5,255 nucleotides of DNA from an uncultured Ruminococcus sp. GTDB taxonomy: Bacteria > Bacillota > Clostridia > Oscillospirales > CAG-272. The stretch spans positions 1 to 5,255 of the forward strand of contig CACZSA010000169.1 of assembly GCA_902783705.1 (NCBI GenBank). The letters run 5' to 3'. Each line of letters opens with the position of its first letter. The first letter of the stretch is position 1. Position numbers and translations under genes: made by a program. This document shows, one piece after another, positions 1-4,881 of the stretch. Below the pieces are notes generated by a model. It did no database searches and was not told the DNA's origin. It saw only the letters and a program-made list of their open reading frames with translations.

Positions 1-416
1 CCTTCCATAAAGGAAGCGGCGCACGCGATCCCGCCTCCCACAGCCAGGGCGATTGACGAGACGAAGAGCGTCCAGAGCACGAGCGGCACGCACCACAGCA
101 CGACAAACAGGCAGAGCAGCAGGGCGAAATATACGATCAGCAGCGGCGAGGCGAGGAGGAGCAGAAGGATCCGTTTCCCGTTCTTCTTCCGCTTCACCGG
201 AGCGGGAGACGGCGGCGGGATCGGAATGTTCAGAAGGATCTCCCGCGCCGCGTCCTCCGGTGATCCGGCAGCCGCGACCGCCTCCTCCTCCGTCATGCCG
301 TCGTCCATGCGGTCGTCGATCATCTCTTCATAATAATCCAGCGAGCGGGCGACGTCAATCTCGGACAGCGACGAGAGCCGCACCGCGAGCGCGTTCAGAA
401 AGTCCGCTTTCGTCAT
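1..416 (-). CDS. DUF1700/HAAS-domain membrane protein (partial, C-terminus off the left edge)
   Basis: I translated 138 residues from the ATG at 414-416 to the window edge with no stop. Residues 1 to about 63 form a HAAS/DUF1700-type helical region, beginning MTKADFLNAL, then a DYYEEMIDDRMDDGM stretch and an E-E-A-V-A-A-A-G-S-P-E-D segment. This pattern (Leu-rich N-terminal helix, YYEE, then a short 'x-G-x-P' turn) is characteristic of the family. A Pro-rich linker (65-73) and a KRKK basic patch (75-78) precede hydrophobic segments at about 83-107 and 109-135, consistent with a polytopic membrane protein with a cytoplasmic N-terminus. The gene follows padR with an ATGA stop/start overlap and has its own Shine-Dalgarno (GGAGGAGG within 424-432, about 7 bases upstream), so translational coupling is likely. 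DUF1700 proteins are usually encoded beside PadR regulators and are thought to be their partners or targets. The biochemical function is not established. The family call is from pattern recognition. Confidence 0.82.
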   Translation of the reverse strand, partial: MTKADFLNALAVRLSSLSEIDVARSLDYYEEMIDDRMDDGMTEEEAVAAAGSPEDAAREILLNIPIPPPSPAPVKRKKNGKRILLLLLASPLLIVYFALLLCLFVVLWCVPLVLWTLFVSSIALAVGGGIACAASFME

Positions 417-730
417 GGTGTTTCCTCCTCCCTCACGATAAATGAATATACGGCGAGCACTTCCTTCCAGTCCTCGCGGAAGGCATGGAGGCGTTCGCGC
501 CCCGCCGGCAGGATGTGATAGTATTTCCGCAGCCGCCCGCCGAATTCCTCTGTCCGGACGGTGAGGCACCCCGACGCCTCAAGACGCCGGAGAATGGGGT
601 AAAGAGTCGATTCGGAGATCTCCACATAGGGCCGCATGTCCTTGATGATCTGGTATCCCCACGAATCCCGGTCCCGGATCGCGGAGAGGACTGCCGCTTC
701 GAGAAGTCCGCGCTTCATCTGAATGTCCAT
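413..730 (-). CDS. PadR-family transcriptional regulator
   Basis: A 105-residue winged-helix repressor starting MDIQMKRGLLEAAVL. Family hallmarks are visible: the first helix (KRGLLEAAVLSAI), the WGYQIIKDM segment, the recognition-helix signature STLYPILRRLEASGCL, and the wing R-KYYHILPAGRERL. The length fits the compact PadR subgroup that carries a short C-terminal dimerisation helix (about residues 80-105). I chose the ATG at 728-730 because AAAGGAGGT (736-744) sits 5 bases upstream. The frame is open further upstream, but an earlier start would lie inside the promoter. The stop overlaps the start of the following DUF1700 gene (ATGA, 413-416), so the two are co-translated. A palindrome within its promoter suggests autorepression. 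PadR proteins typically respond to small hydrophobic or phenolic ligands or envelope stress. The ligand here cannot be read from the sequence. Confidence 0.93.
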   Translation of the reverse strand: MDIQMKRGLLEAAVLSAIRDRDSWGYQIIKDMRPYVEISESTLYPILRRLEASGCLTVRTEEFGGRLRKYYHILPAGRERLHAFREDWKEVLAVYSFIVREEETP

Positions 731-735
731 ATCAT

Positions 736-744
736 ACCTCCTTT
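736..744 (-). promoter_or_regulatory. Shine-Dalgarno of padR (decides the start)
   Basis: Read on the minus strand this is AAAGGAGGT, an almost complete anti-16S match, 5 bases before the ATG at 730. It fixes the padR start there and rules out the upstream in-frame start codons, which fall inside the -35/-10 region. Confidence 0.88.
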
Positions 745-752
745 CGCGGTAT

Positions 753-781
753 ATTATACCATGCATAGTATTGTGTGTCAA
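753..781 (-). promoter_or_regulatory. Perfect SigA-type promoter of padR-DUF1700
   Basis: On the minus strand TTGACA (776-781) and TATAAT (753-758) are separated by exactly 17 bases (759-775), so both hexamers match the housekeeping consensus in full. The predicted transcription start is near 746, giving a leader of only about 16 bases that is mostly Shine-Dalgarno. Such a strong promoter in front of a repressor gene fits a unit held down by its own product. Confidence 0.87.
756..771. promoter_or_regulatory. Near-perfect 16-bp palindrome, candidate PadR operator
   Basis: Plus strand ATACCATGCATAGTAT is an inverted repeat with one mismatched pair out of eight (760 against 767), centred on ATGCAT. 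It fills most of the promoter spacer and overlaps three bases of the -10 hexamer, so a bound dimer would block RNA polymerase. PadR regulators are known to bind dyad-symmetric AT-rich sites at their own promoters. Binding here is inferred from position and symmetry. Confidence 0.65.
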
Positions 782-813
782 GGGGTATTCATGATTTTTT
801 TAGAGAAAATGAT

Positions 814-840
814 AAAAAGGACCGGGTCGATCGGTCCTTT
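814..840 (-). terminator. Rho-independent terminator of the hydrolase-kinase-PLC operon
   Basis: On the minus strand a perfect 9-bp stem, AAAGGACCG paired with CGGTCCTTT (arms 832-840 and 816-824), encloses a 7-base loop and runs into a T-rich tract (TTTTT, then further T-rich sequence). It starts 14 bases after the TAA of the PLC-like gene and ends before the padR promoter, so it separates the two minus-strand units. Confidence 0.85.
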
Positions 841-854
841 CGCTGTATTTCGCT

Positions 855-1487
855 TTACTTCATCTTCCCCCATGCGAAGGCTTCCTCGTCGATCGTCGTC
901 TCCCCGTGCCGGAGCGCATCGATCTCCCGGACCATCGCCTCTGCGGCGCGGCGGATGAATTCGTCCGCGAAATCCGGGGTGAAGACCGCATAGGGCCCGT
1001 CGTATTCCGGGACCGCAAAGTCGCCCCGCATCTCGTCGAGGAATTCCGGCAGCCGGAAGGGAAACGCCCGCGCGATGGGTTCGTCCTCCCATCCATCGGG
1101 GAGCCGCACGTCGTCCGCGAGCCCGTATTTCCGGATGACCCACGGGTTGAGGTTCGTATAGTCCCGGTGCAGGCGGCGGACGTTCTCCTCGGTCGGCACA
1201 TACCCGCGCTCGCCGTAGAGCATCCCGCGCTGGATCATGTCCTCGGCGAGGTGGAGGTAATACCCGAGACAGAGCTCGTCCGCGAGGAGACGGTCCCCGT
1301 ACCGCGCGCGAAAGGCGGAGAGGGAATAGGTGCGCCGCCCGTCCGCATAGTCCACGCGGAAATGCCCCGCGCGGCTCGCACAGGCGTCCGGCATGACCGC
1401 CCCGATGTGCAGGCGGTTCCGGTCGCGGAAATCGAATTCTTTTTCGAGCAGGGAGGAGACGGCGAGGTGCAGGATTCTCGAGGGCAT
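855..1487 (-). CDS. Zinc-dependent phospholipase C-like protein (putative)
   Basis: A 210-residue soluble protein with no signal peptide. It begins MPSRILHLAVSSLL and carries an LHIGAVMPDA segment (H27, D34), RAGHFRVDY (H42) and LGYYLHLAEDM (H79, D83). This order resembles the small clostridial proteins annotated as zinc-dependent phospholipase C family/hydrolase, in which an N-terminal His, a G-x-x-x-PD motif and an H-x3-D pair supply metal ligands. H7, D34, H42, H79 and D83 are the candidate ligands. Two ligand positions of secreted PLC toxins are not evident, and the protein should be cytoplasmic, so toxin-like activity is not implied. The ATG at 1487 lies one base after the TGA of the kinase gene, with GGAGG (1494-1498) 6 bases upstream inside that gene, indicating coupled translation. 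It is the last gene of the operon and is followed by a terminator. The metal-hydrolase call is moderate and the substrate is unknown. Confidence 0.68.
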   Translation of the reverse strand: MPSRILHLAVSSLLEKEFDFRDRNRLHIGAVMPDACASRAGHFRVDYADGRRTYSLSAFRARYGDRLLADELCLGYYLHLAEDMIQRGMLYGERGYVPTEENVRRLHRDYTNLNPWVIRKYGLADDVRLPDGWEDEPIARAFPFRLPEFLDEMRGDFAVPEYDGPYAVFTPDFADEFIRRAAEAMVREIDALRHGETTIDEEAFAWGKMK

Positions 1488-1488
1488 C

Positions 1489-2472
1489 TCACGCCTCCAG
1501 CCATCTGCGGATCAGGTCGATCTCCTCGGGACGTCTCGCCAGCGCGCGCAGGGTCTTCTGCACCTCCGATTCGCCGACGTGCCGCTCCGTGTCGTCCGAG
1601 GCCTCGACCCCGGCGGCGCGGCGGATGTTGTAGGCGAGCCAGTCGAGCGGACCCTTCGCGGAGGCGGCGCAGAGGGCGTCCCAGTCGGCGTTCCCCGGAT
1701 CCCGGTGCGCGCGGTAGGCCGTGAGCAGGCTCATCCCGGCTTCCTCTGAGAGGGAACCGCGACCGTCGTCGGCCCACGAGAGGAGCGCGTCGAGAAGCTC
1801 GGCGTCCGGATCGACGGGTCCCGCAGCCTCCCAGTCGATGACGGTGGGATCGAGCCCGTCCCAGAGCACGTTCTTCGGATCGAAATCCCCGTGCCCGGCG
1901 ACCTTCTCCCGTCCCGGGACCCTTGCAGCGTCCGCGGCCTCCTTCTCCATCGCAATGAGGGCGGCGTGCGCGTCCCGGAGGCCCGGCAGCCAGACGGCGT
2001 CCGCGTCGCGCTCTTCGGCGAGGGAGACGAGGGCGTCCCAGTCGTTCGGCGCGGCATCGTGCGCGGGGGATTCCTCCGCTTCGAGGGCGTAGGCGTGGAT
2101 CTTCCCGAGCAGATCTCCCGCAGCGGCGGTGTGACGAGGAGTCAGCTTCGGCGGGAAGAGGGGCTTGGCGGAGATCCACGGATAGAGCATCGCGTATTCG
2201 TTCCCGATCTTCACGATCGGCGAGCCGTCCGCCTCGATCGCCCGTACTGCCGGGATCACGGCGGAGAAGGCCTGGGCGATCCGCTCGGACCGGAGCATAT
2301 TGCCGTACGCCTCCGGACGCGCCATGACGACGGGATTGAGCACCTTCACGGCAAAGGAGCCTTCGGCGGTGTCGAGACGGTAGGTGGTGTGCAGGAATCC
2401 GCCGAGGACGGGTTCGGGCGGGGATAGGAGCATTCCGAGACCGTATTTCTGAATGATCTGACGAAACTGCAT
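1489..2472 (-). CDS. APH/choline-kinase-family phosphotransferase
   Basis: A 327-residue protein with the aminoglycoside phosphotransferase/choline kinase fold. The N-lobe has a glycine-rich segment (GGFLHTTYRL, residues 24-33) and the ATP-binding lysine in FAVKVLNP (K43). The C-lobe has the catalytic Brenner motif HGDFDPKNVLW (H194, catalytic D196, N201) and the metal-binding aspartate in VIDWEAAG (D213). All key kinase residues are present, so the enzyme should be active and phosphorylate a hydroxyl on a small molecule with ATP. The N-terminal pattern recalls homoserine/choline-kinase-type members more than true aminoglycoside-resistance enzymes, so a metabolic role is likelier than drug resistance. 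The ATG at 2472 has GGGAGG (2478-2483) 5 bases upstream. The gene starts 15 bases after the esterase-like gene and ends one base before the PLC-like gene. The exact substrate cannot be read from sequence. Confidence 0.9.
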   Translation of the reverse strand: MQFRQIIQKYGLGMLLSPPEPVLGGFLHTTYRLDTAEGSFAVKVLNPVVMARPEAYGNMLRSERIAQAFSAVIPAVRAIEADGSPIVKIGNEYAMLYPWISAKPLFPPKLTPRHTAAAGDLLGKIHAYALEAEESPAHDAAPNDWDALVSLAEERDADAVWLPGLRDAHAALIAMEKEAADAARVPGREKVAGHGDFDPKNVLWDGLDPTVIDWEAAGPVDPDAELLDALLSWADDGRGSLSEEAGMSLLTAYRAHRDPGNADWDALCAASAKGPLDWLAYNIRRAAGVEASDDTERHVGESEVQKTLRALARRPEEIDLIRRWLEA

Positions 2473-2487
2473 GGCGTCCTCCCTTGC

Positions 2488-3261
2488 TTATTCTTCCGCC
2501 GCGGAGCACGACGCGCGCACGAATTCCTCGATCATCGGGGGATAGACGAGCGATCCGTCGGCGCGGGCGGCATAGTTGTATCCGGTGTGACCGTAACCCT
2601 CCATGAGCGTGAAGGGGACCTTTTCCGCAGGCCATCCGAGGTGGAGCATCGTGCGGCGCAGGAGCCGGTTCTGCTCGAGCCGGTTCTCCATGTCGTTGTC
2701 CGCGACGATCAGGGCGACGCGCGGGAGCTTGTCGGGATCGGCGACGGGCATCACGTGCCAGAGCGGCGCAGCCTCGTCGACGCGGATCAGCCGGGTGTCG
2801 AGCCCGCGTTCGCGCAGAATGTTGAAGTGGACCGTCGGCTGCCCGCTGTCGCAGAAATACCCGGCGATCTGCCGCCTGTCCCCGCTGTCGATCCCCCAGA
2901 CGGCGAGGTATTCCCCGGCGAGGGCGAGCATCATCGAGAGGTATCCCCCCGCGCTCGATCCGCCGACGACCAGTCCCCGGTGCGGGAGGTGCTCCTTGCA
3001 CCAGGCGGCGCACCGTGCGGCGTCCGTGACGAAATCGGGAAAGTGCGCCGCGGGATACATCCGGTAATCGGCGGTGGCGACGCTGATGCCGCGCCGGGCG
3101 AGCTCTGTGAAAACGGGATCGGAGCCGCTGCCCCGGTCGCCGCTCTCAAGTCCTCCTCCGTGGAAGAATACGAAGAGCGGGGAGGCGTCGGGGCGCTCGG
3201 CAGGATAGTAATCGAGCCTGTGCGCGGGCAGGGGACCGTAGGAGAGGGCGCGTTCGGTCAT
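2488..3261 (-). CDS. Alpha/beta-hydrolase, esterase/lipase-like (HSL or BD-FAE type)
   Basis: A 257-residue cytoplasmic serine hydrolase without a signal peptide. Family features appear in order: oxyanion-hole motif HGGG (residues 34-37), the DYRMYP strand/loop (65-70), the nucleophile elbow GGSSAGG with S103, an acid in VADNDM (D190, alternatively D188), and the catalytic histidine in GYGHTGY (H225). The complete triad and the HGGG motif point to the hormone-sensitive lipase/acetyl-esterase side of the superfamily, acting on short-chain esters. Deacetylation of sugars is possible given the neighbouring glycan locus, but that is inference. A GTG at 3268-3270 would add three residues, but it lies inside the Shine-Dalgarno GAGGTG, so I prefer the ATG at 3259-3261. 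It is the first gene of a three-gene operon and is divergent from the glycan-binding protein gene. Confidence 0.9.
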   Translation of the reverse strand: MTERALSYGPLPAHRLDYYPAERPDASPLFVFFHGGGLESGDRGSGSDPVFTELARRGISVATADYRMYPAAHFPDFVTDAARCAAWCKEHLPHRGLVVGGSSAGGYLSMMLALAGEYLAVWGIDSGDRRQIAGYFCDSGQPTVHFNILRERGLDTRLIRVDEAAPLWHVMPVADPDKLPRVALIVADNDMENRLEQNRLLRRTMLHLGWPAEKVPFTLMEGYGHTGYNYAARADGSLVYPPMIEEFVRASCSAAEE

Positions 3262-3267
3262 GGCATT

Positions 3268-3273
3268 CACCTC
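3268..3273 (-). promoter_or_regulatory. Shine-Dalgarno of the alpha/beta-hydrolase gene (decides the start)
   Basis: GAGGTG on the minus strand lies 6 bases before the ATG at 3261. Its last three bases are themselves an in-frame GTG, which gene callers may choose. The spacing supports the downstream ATG. Confidence 0.7.
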
Positions 3274-3293
3274 AGGTGCGCGGATTTTTCTTC

Positions 3294-3322
3294 ATTATAC
3301 CGCTTTCCGTGAAAAAAAGCAA
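3294..3322 (-). promoter_or_regulatory. Probable promoter of the hydrolase-kinase-PLC operon
   Basis: On the minus strand a perfect -10 TATAAT (3294-3299) is preceded, after 17 bases, by TTGCTT (3317-3322), which matches only the TTG of the -35 consensus. The spacer holds a run of T. The predicted start is near 3287, leaving a leader of about 26 bases before the ATG. The weak -35 implies lower or activator-dependent output compared with the divergent promoter. Confidence 0.68.
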
Positions 3323-3350
3323 GGGTTCGGACGAATTCATACAAAAAACC

Positions 3351-3379
3351 TTGACATGGGTGAAGAAAGTTTATATAAT
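3351..3379 (+). promoter_or_regulatory. Perfect SigA-type promoter of the glycan-binding protein-GH3 operon
   Basis: TTGACA (3351-3356) and TATAAT (3374-3379) are separated by exactly 17 bases, a full consensus match. The predicted start is near 3386, giving a leader of about 40 bases before the ATG at 3427. The -35 lies 28 bases from the divergent -35 on the minus strand. I found no convincing CcpA cre site in the region. Confidence 0.87.
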
Positions 3380-3426
3380 ATGAATGGCAACTTTTGAATA
3401 ATGGACCGAAAGGAAAACATACCCGC

Positions 3427-4836
3427 ATGAAACGTCTCTCGGCGGCGATCCTCGCCGTTCTGCTCCTGCTCCTCACCGCCATCCCCGTCTTCTCCATCGG
3501 CGAGAAGATGAACGTCTACTACGGAACGCCGTGGATCGACGGGGAGATCGACCCCGTCTGGAAGAAGGCCGACCGCCAGAAGATCGGATGGCGCACGGGC
3601 GGGGAGGGGACAAGACAGCCGAACTCTCTCGCATACGTCTCCGTGCTCTGGGACGAGGAGGCGCTCTACTTCCTCTTCGAGCTGATCGACAACGACTTCA
3701 CCTTCGACGCCGAGCCCGGCAGCGAGCTCAACGACTGTGTCTATCTCTACATTGACGAGGCGGAGATCTTCGGACCCACGTGGACGCCCGGGCAGATGCG
3801 CTCCGCCCTCACCCCCGCCCTCGGAAAATCCGTCTACGCGATGAACGGCGACGGCCCGCGCGACTATGAAATGGCCTTCTCCTTCGATATCGACGGACAC
3901 GCGGTCATCGAATACAAATACGTCCCCTCCATGGCCGAGCTCAAGGCCGGCGGACAGGTCCTCGTCGACTTCCAGTACAACGACGCGAACCCCGAAGGCT
4001 TCCTCGACTACCGCTTCAACTGGTCCGACGAGATCGGCGAATGCGACACGGACAGCGCCTCCTGGACCTACGTCACCCTGAAATCGGGAGGCGGATTGAG
4101 CTCCGGTGAGGGGTACGAGACCCTTGAAGCCGCCGCCGCCGCGATCAACCGCACCCCGATCACAAGCTACATGTTCCGCGAAGGGACGCCGGGCAACCAC
4201 AACGAAGGCGCGGAGAATATCTGGGACGGAAACGTCGGGACGAAATTCTGCACCTCGACCTTCCCGATGAAATCGATCGTCCGCCTCAAATCCGCGACGG
4301 TCATCGACGGTGTCATCATGGCGACGGCAAACGACAACTCCGCCTATCACGGGCGCAATCCCGACGAATGGAAGGTCCAGGGCTCGAAGAACGGCTCCGA
4401 CTGGGTCGACATCCTGACCGGCGACGAGAGCTTCTTCGAGGACGTCGACTTCACCTACTTCGCTGCCGCCGTCGAGGACACGGAGCCCTACCGCTTCATC
4501 CGGTTCCGCAACGCCTCCTGCGCCTCGGGCTGCTGCCAGATCTCCGAGGTCGTCGTCTGCTCGACCGATCCGGAGATCAAGAACATCGTCATGGAGGAGA
4601 TTGTCCACGACGAGAGCGAAAAGGACGCGCTCACAAACTACGAATCCATGGCGCGCGCGGCGAAGAACGCCCCCGTCCCGGAGCCCGCGAAAACCGATGT
4701 GACCGCCGTCCCGCAGACCTCGAACGCCTCCCCGGTCCGCAGCGCGAATCCCGTCCCCGGCATCGTCGTCGCGGCGGTGTGCATCATCTTCGCCGTCGCG
4801 GGAGCGCTGATCCTGCCGAAGAAACTGAACGAATGA
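3427..4836 (+). CDS. Cell-surface glycan-binding protein: signal peptide, CBM9-like, F5/8 type C-like domain, C-terminal membrane anchor
   Basis: A 469-residue exported protein. Residues 1-23 are a signal peptide (MKR, Leu-rich core, probable cleavage after VFS). Residues about 28-217 resemble the CBM9-like/DOMON fold that binds cellulose- or xylan-type sugars: YYGTPWIDGEIDPVWKKA at the start, then VLWDEEALYFLFEL and a closing SWTYVTLK. Residues about 245-378 look like an F5/8 type C (discoidin) domain: NIWDGNVGTKFC (264-275), DEWKVQGSKNGSDWVDI, RFIRFRN and ISEVVV. A Pro/Thr/Ser/Asn-rich linker follows, then a transmembrane helix at about 445-463 and a short KKLNE tail, so both binding domains should sit outside the membrane. 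No catalytic domain is visible. I chose the ATG at 3427 because the signal peptide begins there; AAAGGA (3409-3414) precedes it at a rather long 12-base spacing. An in-frame TTG at 3394 lacks a Shine-Dalgarno. It is the first gene of an operon with the GH3 gene and probably captures plant-type polysaccharide at the surface. Confidence 0.87.
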   Translation: MKRLSAAILAVLLLLLTAIPVFSIGEKMNVYYGTPWIDGEIDPVWKKADRQKIGWRTGGEGTRQPNSLAYVSVLWDEEALYFLFELIDNDFTFDAEPGSELNDCVYLYIDEAEIFGPTWTPGQMRSALTPALGKSVYAMNGDGPRDYEMAFSFDIDGHAVIEYKYVPSMAELKAGGQVLVDFQYNDANPEGFLDYRFNWSDEIGECDTDSASWTYVTLKSGGGLSSGEGYETLEAAAAAINRTPITSYMFREGTPGNHNEGAENIWDGNVGTKFCTSTFPMKSIVRLKSATVIDGVIMATANDNSAYHGRNPDEWKVQGSKNGSDWVDILTGDESFFEDVDFTYFAAAVEDTEPYRFIRFRNASCASGCCQISEVVVCSTDPEIKNIVMEEIVHDESEKDALTNYESMARAAKNAPVPEPAKTDVTAVPQTSNASPVRSANPVPGIVVAAVCIIFAVAGALILPKKLNE

Positions 4837-4881
4837 CCTCCGAACCCAAATACAAGACTCTGACACACGAGGTAAACCGAT

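Noticed and set aside
53..445. A 130-codon plus-strand open frame at the left end
   Set aside because: Its product is dominated by Arg, Ala, Ser and Pro. The opposite strand encodes a clear HAAS domain and membrane segments.
906..1724. A 272-codon plus-strand open frame
   Set aside because: It is antisense to the PLC-like and kinase genes. The product is Arg/Pro-rich, with no motif and no convincing ribosome binding site.
1489..2472. Annotation as an aminoglycoside resistance gene
   Set aside because: The fold and Brenner motif are shared by many metabolic kinases. The operon context with an esterase and a PLC-like protein and the lack of mobile elements do not support resistance.
1235..3013. 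A 592-codon minus-strand open frame spanning parts of three genes
   Set aside because: It is a shifted frame of the esterase, kinase and PLC-like genes with an Arg/Pro/Ala-rich product. The true frames carry catalytic motifs and Shine-Dalgarno sequences.
2587..3312. A 241-codon plus-strand open frame
   Set aside because: It is antisense to the alpha/beta-hydrolase, which has a complete catalytic triad. The antisense product has no domain signature.
3394..3426. Upstream TTG start adding 11 residues to the glycan-binding protein
   Set aside because: There is no Shine-Dalgarno before it, it sits about 8 bases from the predicted transcription start, and it would place polar residues ahead of a normal signal peptide.
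4833..4881. An ATG overlapping the stop of the glycan-binding gene (ATGA), as a possible coupled small gene
   Set aside because: Reading it through gives a short peptide that continues as an Arg-rich shifted frame of the GH3. There is no Shine-Dalgarno in front of it, whereas the GH3 start has one.
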